Source: Mucilaginibacter defluvii (GTDB lineage: Bacteria > Bacteroidota > Bacteroidia > Sphingobacteriales > Sphingobacteriaceae). From it: DNA of 64,000 bases. The stretch covers positions 496,001 through 560,000 of the forward strand of contig NZ_BAABJI010000004.1 of the NCBI RefSeq assembly GCF_039543225.1, read 5' to 3'. Below, piece after piece: positions 41,882 through 49,881 of the stretch. The position numbers and the translations under genes were made by a program. The notes under the pieces were generated by a model. It was not told the origin of the DNA and ran no database searches. It worked only from the letters and a program-made list of their open reading frames with translations. How positions within the stretch are numbered: the stretch's first letter is position 1; each line of letters begins with the position of its first letter.

Positions 41882-42240
41882 AAAATTTTTTATTTAAGAT
41901 GTACCAGTATAACGTTCGGCAAGTAGAGTTGTTTGTAACGCTGCTCCATCTCTTTCAGCGCAAAAAAAAATCCTCCGTATATACATACGGAGGACGATTT
42001 TGTATAAGCAGAAAAAATACCCCTATTTTTTTTTGATACGGACCGGCATGCTGTCGCATATCAAATCTCTGCTGCTACAAATATCCGTTTGAACCCATCA
42101 ATTGAAAATACCCACTTAACGGTATTTTGTACGCAGATATACCGCTTTAATTACCGTGAAAAAACGGTGCGGACTTTTTTTGTATGCTTTGTAGTTTTAT
42201 TGCCTTTAAACCCCTTTTATAATTTTATATATTGATATTT
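41882..42240. other. Gene-free stretch with a minus-oriented terminator-like hairpin
   Basis: No convincing ORF in about 360 bp. The main structure is TCCTCCGTAT (41971-41980), loop atac, and ATACGGAGGA (41985-41994). Read on the minus strand it is followed by nine Ts, so it is a strong minus-strand terminator lying about 80 nt upstream of CsbD, where no minus-strand gene precedes it. It could end a small RNA or attenuate a long CsbD leader. A weaker ACCGT/ACGGT stem with a T run lies near 42153-42180 on the plus strand. The rest is AT-rich promoter-like sequence. Confidence 0.5.
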
Positions 42241-42675
42241 ATGAGTGAGAATTTTCAAAAGCCTGATGTATCCCGTGCCCAGCTTGAAACCCTGATTAAA
42301 ACTTACCAGGAAACGGTAAAGCGTATACGCAAAGGTGATGACAGCGGCGTAGCCAGCGATTATGATCCTGACTTTGATTCGAAATCAGTATGGTTTCCGC
42401 GCAAGGCGGTCGAGGCATTATTTAATGACAATGATGCTGATGGCGTACGTATTTATTTTGGTGTGCATAATGCTGACGTAATACCAACACCATATGATGA
42501 CCGTTTAACAGTCGTATTAGTTGCAACAAAGTTGGAAGACGGCAGAAACGTAGATCAGTTAAAAGGTGATGACGATAGTAATGATAACGATGATAAGGAC
42601 TCCAATGATGATGGAGAGGGCGGACCGGGTTACGGCTTGAATCACGGAAAACTTTGCCCGCCTTATTGCGAATAA
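42241..42675 (+). CDS. Acidic cytosolic protein of unknown function
   Basis: 144 residues from ATG 42241 (MSENFQKPDVSRAQLE); the TTG at 42232 is less likely. The first 100 residues look folded: helix LETLIKTYQETVKRI, then SVWFPRKAVEALF and GVRIYFGVHN, a pattern of alternating strands. The segment LKGDDDSNDNDDKDSNDDGE is almost pure D and N and could bind Ca2+ or be a flexible linker. The protein ends GLNHGKLCPPYCE with two cysteines. No family was recognised. It lies 9 nt before the membrane protein of the two-component cluster. Confidence 0.75.
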   Translation: MSENFQKPDVSRAQLETLIKTYQETVKRIRKGDDSGVASDYDPDFDSKSVWFPRKAVEALFNDNDADGVRIYFGVHNADVIPTPYDDRLTVVLVATKLEDGRNVDQLKGDDDSNDNDDKDSNDDGEGGPGYGLNHGKLCPPYCE

Positions 42676-42684
42676 AGTACAACA

Positions 42685-43341
42685 ATGTTTCAATATTTAT
42701 ATTTGTTTTTTGAGCTGATGGCGTTAACTTTTGCCGTAGTTCAGTACAAAAAAATGTCGCATACGCGGTATGCGGCATTTTTGCCGTATTTGCTGTTTAT
42801 ATGTTTATATGAATTAGGTTCTCTAAAAAACTTATTTCATATCCATCGCAACAACGCGTGGGTAAGTAATTATGTAATTATTATTGAATTCATTTTTTAC
42901 AGTTTTTTTATAGCCGGATTACTGCCACCATCCTTAAAACGTACGGTTACGAAAGTCAACTTCGCCGTAATAGCATTTACAGCAATCGATATTGCTTTTA
43001 TTCAAGGCTTTTGGAACCTCGCTACCGTCGGTATCATTATACAATATATTACATTGATAACGCTGGTGTGTATGTACTTTTACCATTTAATGCAGCAACA
43101 AACAGACGAACATATATCGCTTATCAACATGCCCGATTTTTGGGTTAATACAGGCTTACTGTTTTTTTGCTTGCTTGAGTTTTGTTTCTTTTGTGCTTTC
43201 TCTTATATGGTATCCCGCAGAAGTTATTATTACTTTGAATTATGGATGGTGATATCTAATATGGCCAATTTTATTTTGTATTCTTGCCTGGCAGTATCTT
43301 TCTTATGTTTCAGTCGCAAGAAAATCTCATACTCATCATAG
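42685..43341 (+). CDS. Six- to seven-TM protein upstream of a histidine kinase
   Basis: 218 residues, mostly hydrophobic, with about six or seven TM segments (for example FLPYLLFICLYELG, VIIIEFIFYSFFIAGLL, FLCFSRKKI at the end) and short loops. No named family. The reading frame overlaps the kinase start by 37 nt, a strong sign of coupled translation. The kinase has only one TM segment and almost no sensor domain, so this protein may supply signal input. The first gene of the group (acidic protein) precedes it by 9 nt. Confidence 0.78.
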   Translation: MFQYLYLFFELMALTFAVVQYKKMSHTRYAAFLPYLLFICLYELGSLKNLFHIHRNNAWVSNYVIIIEFIFYSFFIAGLLPPSLKRTVTKVNFAVIAFTAIDIAFIQGFWNLATVGIIIQYITLITLVCMYFYHLMQQQTDEHISLINMPDFWVNTGLLFFCLLEFCFFCAFSYMVSRRSYYYFELWMVISNMANFILYSCLAVSFLCFSRKKISYSS

Positions 43342-44135
43342 TCGGTACCATTCTGCTTTTGCTGATGGGTATCTTTATCGTCGGCTTTATGTTCTTTTAT
43401 CAGCGCAAGCATAATGCTTATGTTACCGAGCGCTCACTGATGCGCCTGCAGTTTAACGAGGAAATGCTGAAAGCGCAAGTGGAGGTGCAGGAACAAACGC
43501 TTAACCACATCAGTCGTGAGATACATGACAATATTGGCCAGGTGCTGTCATTTGTAAAACTTTCATTATCATCTCTTAAAACCCTGGATGACGAGCAGCG
43601 GCATAAAAAAATTGATGATAACCGCGAACTCATTGCCCAGGCGATAAGCGACCTGCGCGATCTTTCAAAAAGCCTGAGCTTTGAAAGAATAAAGGCTATC
43701 GGCCTCAAAGATTCTATAAACGCGGAACTTGAGCGATTAGAAAAAAGCGGACTAATCCAAACCGCTTTTAACATCGAGGGAGAGCCTTATACCTTAGGCC
43801 CGGAGCGCGAGTTGGTATTATTCCGTATATTTCAGGAAGCGATCAATAACTCTCTCAAGTATTCAAGGGCGCAAAATTTGAATATTGGTTTGAATTATAC
43901 AACAAATCTGTTTATTTTGAGCATTGAAGACGATGGAGACGGTTTTTTGCTGGCCGAGAAGCTGAATGACAGTGGCGGCTCGGGCTTAAAAAATATCGGG
44001 AACAGGGCGGCTATTATAGGCGGCCATGCTGCGCTCGAAAGTAAACCCGGCAACGGTTGCTCTATAAAAATAACGCTTGACCCCTTAGCAGAACAAAAAT
44101 ATGTTAACCGAACCTATCCGGATCGCGCTGGTTGA
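43305..44135 (+). CDS. NarL-type sensor histidine kinase (HisKA_3)
   Basis: 276 residues from ATG 43305 (MFQSQENLILII); the longer frame begins with TTG at 43284. One TM segment lies at residues 8-31, then a coiled coil (40-70) and the HisKA_3 dimerisation motif REIHDNIGQVLSFVKLSL with phospho-accepting His74. The ATPase domain shows QEAINNSLKYSRA (N box) and DDGDGF with SGGSGLKNIGNRA (G boxes). It lacks any periplasmic or PAS sensor. It overlaps both neighbours (37 nt and 35 nt), so the four genes form one unit with the response regulator. Confidence 0.93.
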   Translation: MFQSQENLILIIVGTILLLLMGIFIVGFMFFYQRKHNAYVTERSLMRLQFNEEMLKAQVEVQEQTLNHISREIHDNIGQVLSFVKLSLSSLKTLDDEQRHKKIDDNRELIAQAISDLRDLSKSLSFERIKAIGLKDSINAELERLEKSGLIQTAFNIEGEPYTLGPERELVLFRIFQEAINNSLKYSRAQNLNIGLNYTTNLFILSIEDDGDGFLLAEKLNDSGGSGLKNIGNRAAIIGGHAALESKPGNGCSIKITLDPLAEQKYVNRTYPDRAG

Positions 44136-44742
44136 TGACCACAGGCTTTTTAGAAGCGGCATTGTTTCAATGATAAATAACCTGCCGGGCTTTAGCATAT
44201 TGTTTGAGGCAGGCAACGGTGAAGAACTTACCCGTAAAATATCGCCCAAAAACAAACCCGAGATCGTTCTGCTGGATATCAATATGCCCGTAATGGACGG
44301 CATAGAAACTGCCAAGTGGCTGCGTACTAATTATCCGGATGTGTGCGTTATCGTTCTATCTATGTTTGAGGATGCAGAAAAGGTGCTTGCGATGGTAAAA
44401 TTAGGCGTTAAAGGTTATTTACTGAAAGACGCCGAGCCCGCCGAGTTTGAAACGGCGCTGAAACGTGTTGCCGAAGGTGAGGTTTATTACCCTGATTTTG
44501 TTACCAAACACCTAATCAATAACTTTAATGAGGCGGCTGCCAACGTTAAGCTTAACAACCGTGAGCTTGAATTTTTACGCCTGGCAGGTACCGAGTTAAC
44601 CTACAAGGAAATTGCCGACCAGATGTGCGTGAGTGTACGCACTGTTGATGGCTACCGCGATCAGCTTTTTGAAAAGTTGCAGATTAAGAGCCGCGTAGGG
44701 CTTGTATTATACGCCATAAAAAATAAGATGATCGAGTTGTGA
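44101..44742 (+). CDS. NarL/LuxR-family response regulator
   Basis: 213 residues. The receiver domain has VDDHRLFRSG and phospho-acceptor Asp59 in LLDINMPVMDG. The C-terminal LuxR-type helix-turn-helix (NNRELEFLRLAGTELTYKEI and MCVSVRTVDGYRDQLFEKL) binds DNA. It is the partner of the overlapping kinase. The cluster shows no obvious dedicated target other than possibly itself or the adjacent radical SAM gene, whose promoter has a 21-bp palindrome 1 nt after this stop codon. Confidence 0.94.
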   Translation: MLTEPIRIALVDDHRLFRSGIVSMINNLPGFSILFEAGNGEELTRKISPKNKPEIVLLDINMPVMDGIETAKWLRTNYPDVCVIVLSMFEDAEKVLAMVKLGVKGYLLKDAEPAEFETALKRVAEGEVYYPDFVTKHLINNFNEAAANVKLNNRELEFLRLAGTELTYKEIADQMCVSVRTVDGYRDQLFEKLQIKSRVGLVLYAIKNKMIEL

Positions 44743-44767
44743 TTTGCTAATTAAATTAGCAAATTTG
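44737..44767 (+). promoter_or_regulatory. Radical SAM gene promoter with a 21-bp palindrome in its spacer
   Basis: -33 TTG at 44737-44739, 20-nt spacer, and CAAATTTG (one mismatch to TAnnTTTG) at 44760-44767. Between them lies a perfect palindrome at 44743-44763, arms TTTGCTAATT and AATTAGCAAA around a central A, overlapping the -7 box. The ATG at 44772 is only 4 nt beyond the -7 box, so the mRNA may be leaderless. Confidence 0.55.
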
Positions 44768-44771
44768 TACA

Positions 44772-45842
44772 ATGGCATATCAGGATAATCAGGATTTTTT
44801 TAAGGGAAGAGGCGCACAGGTAAACACGCACAACAAATTTTTAAAAAGTAAATACGTACTTGAACATGTTGAAGGGCTTGATGAGCCTTTGCTAGGGAAC
44901 ACGGCGACGCAATTGTACGAGGAAACGCCGAAAAAGATAGTAAGCGAATCAAACAGCCCGGACCTTAGCCACATGCACTCCATTAACCCGTACCAGGGAT
45001 GCGAACATGGCTGCATATATTGCTACGCGCGCAATAGCCACGAGTATTATGGCTTTAGCGCCGGGCTTGACTTTGAGCGCAAGATCATCGTAAAACGAAA
45101 TGCGCCTGAATTGCTGGAACAATACTTTAATAAAAAGAATTATGAGCCGGTATGCATTGTATTATCCGGCAATACTGATTGTTACCAACCCATTGAGCGT
45201 AGGTTAGGCATAACACGCCGCCTGCTCGAGGTATTCCTAAAGTACCGCAACCCGGTAAGCTTTATCACTAAAAATAATCTGATACTACGCGATATGGATA
45301 TACTGGCCGAAATGGCCAAGCATAACCTGGTGCATGTTAATGTATCTATCACCTCGCTAAAAGAAGACTTGCGGCAAAAGCTGGAACCACGTACGGTAAC
45401 CGCCACAGGCAGGCTGGCGGTTATTCAAAAATTATCACAAATAAACGTACCGGTACGGGTAATGGCCGCGCCAATAATTCCGGGGTTAAATAGCAATGAG
45501 ATACCCAATATTATTAAAGCCGCTGCTGACCGTGGCGCAGTATCTGCCGGGTTTACGGTTGTGCGGCTAAACGGCAGCATTGCTGAGATTTTTACCGATT
45601 GGATACAGAAAGCTTTCCCCGACCGTGCCGAAAAGGTGCTGAATATGATTCGCTCCTGCCACGAGGGACAACTGAACGACAGTAACTTTGGCCGCCGTAT
45701 GAGCGGTGATGGCAAGATAGCTGAATCCATACATCAGATGTTCCGCATGGCCTGCAACCGTTTTATGGCCGGCCGGGAGATGCCGCCTTTTGATTATTCG
45801 CTTTTTACACCAAAAAATGGAAAGCAAACGAGTTTGTTTTGA
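44772..45842 (+). CDS. PA0069-family radical SAM protein
   Basis: 356 residues. The cluster motif is CEHGCIYCYARNSH, C-x3-C-x2-C, within SINPYQGCEHG. GKGAQ-like FKGRGAQVNTHNKFLKSKYV at the N-terminus is typical of the PA0069 family, which is related to spore photoproduct lyase. Later motifs include SFITKNNLILRDMDIL, VHVNVSITSL and GRRMSGDGKIAESI. It should bind a [4Fe-4S] cluster and S-adenosylmethionine; the reaction is unknown. It follows the two-component genes by 30 nt but has its own promoter. Confidence 0.92.
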   Translation: MAYQDNQDFFKGRGAQVNTHNKFLKSKYVLEHVEGLDEPLLGNTATQLYEETPKKIVSESNSPDLSHMHSINPYQGCEHGCIYCYARNSHEYYGFSAGLDFERKIIVKRNAPELLEQYFNKKNYEPVCIVLSGNTDCYQPIERRLGITRRLLEVFLKYRNPVSFITKNNLILRDMDILAEMAKHNLVHVNVSITSLKEDLRQKLEPRTVTATGRLAVIQKLSQINVPVRVMAAPIIPGLNSNEIPNIIKAAADRGAVSAGFTVVRLNGSIAEIFTDWIQKAFPDRAEKVLNMIRSCHEGQLNDSNFGRRMSGDGKIAESIHQMFRMACNRFMAGREMPPFDYSLFTPKNGKQTSLF

Positions 45843-46123
45843 GAATAGCTTAGCACGACTTCATTCCTATCATAAACTTCTTTTGTGCGAACAAAAGAAG
45901 CAAAAGTCGCCGGCTACGTCCTGCCCGGTGAAAGTTTATGCTTCGGCAGGGCTTGTGCTACTCCGGGCATTACTGATGCCGGTAATTGAGCTTATTTGCG
46001 GTTTGTGCTTGCTATATTGTTGAACGCTGTTTATCTGTATTCCGAACGAGTTCGAGGGGGAACCTATTCTTTGCCAATTATCGCGACAGATTCCTCCTTC
46101 GTCGAAAAGACAGAAACAAAAAA
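45843..46123. repeat. Repeat-laden spacer with palindromes, no convincing gene
   Basis: This stretch contains CTTCTTTTGT-gcga-ACAAAAGAAG (45877-45900, perfect 10-bp arms) and CCTGCC...GGCAGG (about 45929-45959). A pyrimidine-rich tail CCTCCTTCGTCGAAAAGACA resembles intergenic repeat sequences of Sphingobacteriaceae. A 77-codon open frame crosses it, but it starts inside the radical SAM gene in another frame and has low-complexity, repeat-derived content, so it was not called. Confidence 0.5.
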
Positions 46124-46146
46124 AAGCGCCTCGAGGGCGCTTTTCA
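46121..46146. terminator. Terminator between the repeat spacer and the zinc-ribbon gene
   Basis: AAAAAAGCGCC-tcgag-GGCGCTTTT: symmetrical hairpin with A and T flanks. It faces the end of the minus-strand zinc-ribbon gene and serves it as terminator. Confidence 0.8.
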
Positions 46147-46167
46147 TTTTAATATCTAAACAGCAAT

Positions 46168-46911
46168 TTATGCTTCTTCTGCTTCTAAAGCCATTTGCTC
46201 ATCAACCAGGATACGGCCGCAATGCTCGCAAACGATGATCTTTTTGCGCTGGCGGATATCAGACTGGCGCTGAGGCGGGATCTGGTTAAAGCAGCCTGAG
46301 CATGAATCGCGCTGAATGGTTACCACAGCCAAACCGTTCTTAGCGTTTTTGCGCAGGCGGTTGTAAGCAGTGAGTAAACGCTCTTCAATATTAGGAAGAG
46401 CTTTTTCAGCCTGGCTAATCAGTTCGTTCTCTTCTTTTTCAGTTTCGGCGGTAATGGTACCCAGTTCCGCTTTTTTAGCGTCAAGGTCGGCTTTACGTGC
46501 CTCAAGGTCGGCAAGTGCTTTCTCGTAAACCTGGGTTTTGTTGCTGATCTCAAAACCAAATTCACGTATTTTTTTCTCGCTTACCTGTATGTCAAGGCCT
46601 TGTATCTCGATCTCTTTTGAGATAGCATCATACTCACGGTTGTTCTTAACATCATTAAGTTGCGCTTCGTATTTTTTGATGTTGGCCTGAGCATCTTTGA
46701 TCAGGTTTTTACGGTTAACGATTTCGTCCTCCACATCATCAAGCTCGTATTTAAGCTTTTGGATGCGGGTTTCCAAACCGGCAACATCATCTTCCAGGTC
46801 GGCTACCTCAACAGGTAATTCACCGCGCACCTGGCGTATTCTATCAATTTTAGTATGTATTGTCTGAAGTTCGTATAAAGCTTTCAGCTTTTGTTCAACG
46901 GTTTGTTCCAT
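46168..46911 (-). CDS. Coiled-coil protein with C4-type zinc ribbon
   Basis: 247 residues. Residues 1-185 form a long coiled coil (ELQTIHTKIDRIRQVRGELP, VSEKKIREFGFEISNKTQVY). The C-terminus is a zinc ribbon with CSGCFNQIPPQ and CEHCGRIL (C-x2-C and C-x2-C). This layout is that of the widespread family that usually sits next to Nif3-like genes, as here. It is proposed to bind nucleic acid or act in tRNA or ribosome biology, but not demonstrated. The start ATG overlaps the Nif3 stop by one base (TAATG), so translation is coupled. Confidence 0.9.
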   Translation of the reverse strand: MEQTVEQKLKALYELQTIHTKIDRIRQVRGELPVEVADLEDDVAGLETRIQKLKYELDDVEDEIVNRKNLIKDAQANIKKYEAQLNDVKNNREYDAISKEIEIQGLDIQVSEKKIREFGFEISNKTQVYEKALADLEARKADLDAKKAELGTITAETEKEENELISQAEKALPNIEERLLTAYNRLRKNAKNGLAVVTIQRDSCSGCFNQIPPQRQSDIRQRKKIIVCEHCGRILVDEQMALEAEEA

Positions 46912-48008
46912 TAAATAAAATATTTGACGGGGTTCGTATTTATCGTTGTTAAACGGACGGCAAAGGTAGCGAATTTTTTCTGAATAATTTCAAACAATAA
47001 TTGCTGCGTAAATTGCTCACTTTCAAAATGTCCGATATCCGCTATTACTATCTTGCCATCGGCATCAAAAAACTCATGGTATTTATAATCAGCTGTCACA
47101 AAAACATCTGCGCCGGCGGCTATGGCCTGTTTTAACAAAAAACCTCCGGATCCACCGCAAACCGCTACCTTTTTAACATCACGACCGCGCAGTTGGGTGT
47201 GTTTTATAACGCCGGTAAGCATGTTTTCTTTCAGCATCTTTAAAAAGTCGTGCTCACTCAAAGCCATATCAAGCTCGCCTATCATGCCTGAGCCAATTTG
47301 ATTGTGCTGATTACTGAGCGTATACAGATCGTACGCCACTTCCTCATAGGGGTGGTTTAAAACCAGGGCCATTAATATTTTGCTTTCCAGGTTGGCGGGG
47401 TAAACGGTTTCTATCCGCAACTCAGCTTCATGGTGGCGTGTGCCGGGCGTGCCAACATAAGGGTTAGTATCATCATTACCTTTAAAGGTTCCTGTGCCTT
47501 CGGTGCCAAAGCTGCATTCGCTGTAATTGCCGATGTTACCTGCACCCGCGTCAAATAGGGCATTCTTTACGCGCTCGGCGTCGTTAACGGGTACGTAGGT
47601 AACCAGCTTTTTAAGCAACCCGTTTTTAGGGGCAAGTATGCGGGTATTCTTTAAACCTAACATTTCGCATATTTTAGCGTTTACGCCCCCGGTTATGTTA
47701 TCCAGGTTGGTGTGGATAGCGTAAATAGCAATATCGTGTTTAATGGCTTTTTCAACTACACGCTCTACATAGGTTCGGCCGTTAAATTTTTTCAATCCTT
47801 TAAACACGATGGGGTGGTGCGATATAATTACCTGGCAATCGGCGCTGATCGCCTCATCAACCACGGCCTCGGTACAATCCAACGATATCAGGGCCTGGTG
47901 TACTTCCTTATCCGGCTTGCCTACAATAAGGCCTGCATTGTCATAGTCTTCCTGGTAAGCCAGCGGCGCAAGGCTTTCCAGGTAGTTAGTTAGCTCTGCT
48001 AATTTCAT
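46911..48008 (-). CDS. Nif3-like dinuclear metal-centre protein (YqfO type)
   Basis: 365 residues, the long form with an inserted PII/CutA-like domain. The metal-binding motifs are VIISHHPIVFKG and AIYAIHTNLDN in the first half, with GHFESEQ near the end. The insert is around residues 130-230 (LVTYVPVNDAERVKNALF..GNYSECSF). Hexameric, cytosolic, related to GTP cyclohydrolase I-like proteins; physiological function is not settled. It is co-translated with the zinc-ribbon protein downstream and divergent from the MarR-MFS pair. Confidence 0.94.
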   Translation of the reverse strand: MKLAELTNYLESLAPLAYQEDYDNAGLIVGKPDKEVHQALISLDCTEAVVDEAISADCQVIISHHPIVFKGLKKFNGRTYVERVVEKAIKHDIAIYAIHTNLDNITGGVNAKICEMLGLKNTRILAPKNGLLKKLVTYVPVNDAERVKNALFDAGAGNIGNYSECSFGTEGTGTFKGNDDTNPYVGTPGTRHHEAELRIETVYPANLESKILMALVLNHPYEEVAYDLYTLSNQHNQIGSGMIGELDMALSEHDFLKMLKENMLTGVIKHTQLRGRDVKKVAVCGGSGGFLLKQAIAAGADVFVTADYKYHEFFDADGKIVIADIGHFESEQFTQQLLFEIIQKKFATFAVRLTTINTNPVKYFI

Positions 48009-48108
48009 TTAACTAAATTACCAATTAATGTAATTGCATGGCCTTGGTGGCATAATTTTTTGTGATCTGTTATGAAATGTACATGACAATAGATTGTTAA
48101 ACAAGATG

Positions 48109-48132
48109 TAATTTTGTAAGGTAAACTTACAA
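48109..48132 (+). promoter_or_regulatory. marR promoter -7 box overlapped by a palindromic operator candidate
   Basis: TAATTTTG (48109-48116) is a perfect -7 element. Overlapping its end is TTGTAAG-GTAAA-CTTACAA (48114-48132), a perfect 7-bp inverted repeat. It would cover the transcription start, an ideal place for autorepression by the MarR protein encoded about 18 nt further on. Confidence 0.6.
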
Positions 48133-48149
48133 GTTAGGCTTATAATTAT

Positions 48150-48584
48150 ATGGACAAGAATACTAGGCAACTGGCAGCACAACTGCGCGAAACAACCACC
48201 CGATTGGTAAAAAAGCTGCGTAAGCAATCGTCAACAGGCGAAAAGCTGTCGTTGACTGAACGTTCTACCATTGCCTTGCTCGATCAGCATGGACAGTTGC
48301 TGCCCAGTAAACTTGCCTCCATGGAAAAGATCACTACGCAATCCATGTCGCAGATATTGAACCACCTTTTTGAGTTGGGATATATTAACCGTGAGCCATC
48401 ACAAACCGATAAGCGTAAAGTAATTATATCCTTGTCTGATGCCGGGCGTGAGGTGCTTTACCGGGTACGTAACGAGCGGGAGGAGTGGCTGTATACGGCT
48501 ATAAGTGATTTGTGTACACCAGAAGACCGGGCATCGCTGAACAATGCACTAAGCTTGCTTAAAAAGATTATTGAACACGAATAA
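48150..48584 (+). CDS. MarR-family transcriptional regulator
   Basis: 144 residues. Winged-helix core with SLTERSTIALLDQHGQLLPS, the recognition helix TTQSMSQILNHLFELGYINR and the wing DKRKVIISLSDAGREVL. MarR dimers usually repress a nearby transporter gene and release it on binding a phenolic or drug-like ligand. The downstream MFS gene starts 31 nt later, and the promoter has a palindrome over the predicted transcription start. Ligand unknown. Confidence 0.93.
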   Translation: MDKNTRQLAAQLRETTTRLVKKLRKQSSTGEKLSLTERSTIALLDQHGQLLPSKLASMEKITTQSMSQILNHLFELGYINREPSQTDKRKVIISLSDAGREVLYRVRNEREEWLYTAISDLCTPEDRASLNNALSLLKKIIEHE

Positions 48585-48615
48585 AATTAAATAAAACAGA
48601 GGCGACGGAAATTAG

Positions 48616-49881
48616 ATGAACATTAGTACTTTCAACGCTTTTAAAAGCCGCAACTACAGGCTTTTCTTTTTTGGCCAATCATTCTCGCTAATTGGTACCT
48701 GGATGCAGAAAACGGCTGTAAGCTGGGTAGTATACGCCTTAACACATTCTGAATTTATGCTGGGTGTAACCATGTTCGCCAGCTTGTTCCCCTCATTTAT
48801 ACTCTCCTTTTTAGGCGGTGTTGTAGCCGATAGGTATGACCGTTATAAGGTATTGCTTATTACGCAAATTGCCTCAATGGTGCAGGCCTTGCTGCTTACC
48901 CTGCTGGTTTACTTTAAGCAATACGAGGTTTGGCAGATCATCTCATTGAGCGTGGTGCTGGGCATTATAAATGCCTTTGATGTACCTGCCCGGCAATCGC
49001 TGGTGTATGAGATGATCGATAATAAAGAACACCTGCCTAATGCTTTGGCGCTCAATTCATCTATGGTAAACCTGTCGCGGTTGATAGGGCCGGGCATTGC
49101 AGGTTTGCTGATAGAAAAATTTGGTGAGGATGTTTGTTTTGGCCTTAATACGTTAAGCTTTATAGCCGTAATAGGTTCATTATTAGCTATGCGATTACCT
49201 AAATACCAGCCTAAACCGCATGGCAAGGATGTGGTGGCCGATCTGAAGGAAGGCTTTACCTACATTAAAAATACACCATCCATAGGTTTTATACTGCTGA
49301 TGCTTTGTTTAATGAGTGTTCTGGTGCTGCCTTTCAGTACCCTAATACCGGTTTACGCGCGCGATATTTTTAAAGGGACGGCATCAACCTTTGGCGTTAT
49401 AGATAGTGTTATCGGGCTGGGAGCATTTGCCGGGGCTATCTTCCTGGCATCATTAAAACCGGGCAGTAATCTAAAATTGATACTGGCTATTAACACATTA
49501 GTTTTGGGCGCAGGGCTCGCGCTTTTCTCGCATGAGGAAATTTACCCGGTCGCGCTGGTGTTTGCCATGATCAGCGGCTTCGGTATGATGTCGCAGGTTA
49601 CCATCAGTAACACGGTGATACAAACTACGGTTAGTCCGGATATGCGGGGCCGCGTGATCAGCTTTTATGCTATGGTTTTATTCGGCCTGCAGCCGATAGG
49701 CGGTTTGCTGATCGGTACGGTATCGCAATACATCAACGCGCAAAATACGCTTTTGGCCGAAGGTATTGCCGCCCTGCTGATAGGCGGCCTGCATTTATAC
49801 TTTTTACGCAAGCGAAATACGGATAAAAACGCGCAGCAATTAAACCCGCCTGTTAAAATGCAGCAGGCGTTAAATACCTAA
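48616..49881 (+). CDS. MFS transporter (MFS_3/enterobactin exporter-like)
   Basis: 421 residues with 12 predicted TM segments. The N-terminus FNAFKSRNYRLFFFGQSFSL and the loop GGVVADRYDRYKVL (a variant of motif A) are typical of MFS_3 exporters. It acts at the inner membrane as a proton-driven exporter; the substrate is unknown, probably a drug or siderophore-like compound. It is co-transcribed with marR upstream. Its stop codon overlaps that of the converging mscS-like gene by 4 nt. Confidence 0.92.
   Translation: MNISTFNAFKSRNYRLFFFGQSFSLIGTWMQKTAVSWVVYALTHSEFMLGVTMFASLFPSFILSFLGGVVADRYDRYKVLLITQIASMVQALLLTLLVYFKQYEVWQIISLSVVLGIINAFDVPARQSLVYEMIDNKEHLPNALALNSSMVNLSRLIGPGIAGLLIEKFGEDVCFGLNTLSFIAVIGSLLAMRLPKYQPKPHGKDVVADLKEGFTYIKNTPSIGFILLMLCLMSVLVLPFSTLIPVYARDIFKGTASTFGVIDSVIGLGAFAGAIFLASLKPGSNLKLILAINTLVLGAGLALFSHEEIYPVALVFAMISGFGMMSQVTISNTVIQTTVSPDMRGRVISFYAMVLFGLQPIGGLLIGTVSQYINAQNTLLAEGIAALLIGGLHLYFLRKRNTDKNAQQLNPPVKMQQALNT

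Noticed and set aside
45790..46023. 77-codon plus-strand frame extending out of the radical SAM gene
   Set aside because: It begins out of frame inside the radical SAM gene, crosses palindromic repeats and has low-complexity ends. No protein family is recognised.
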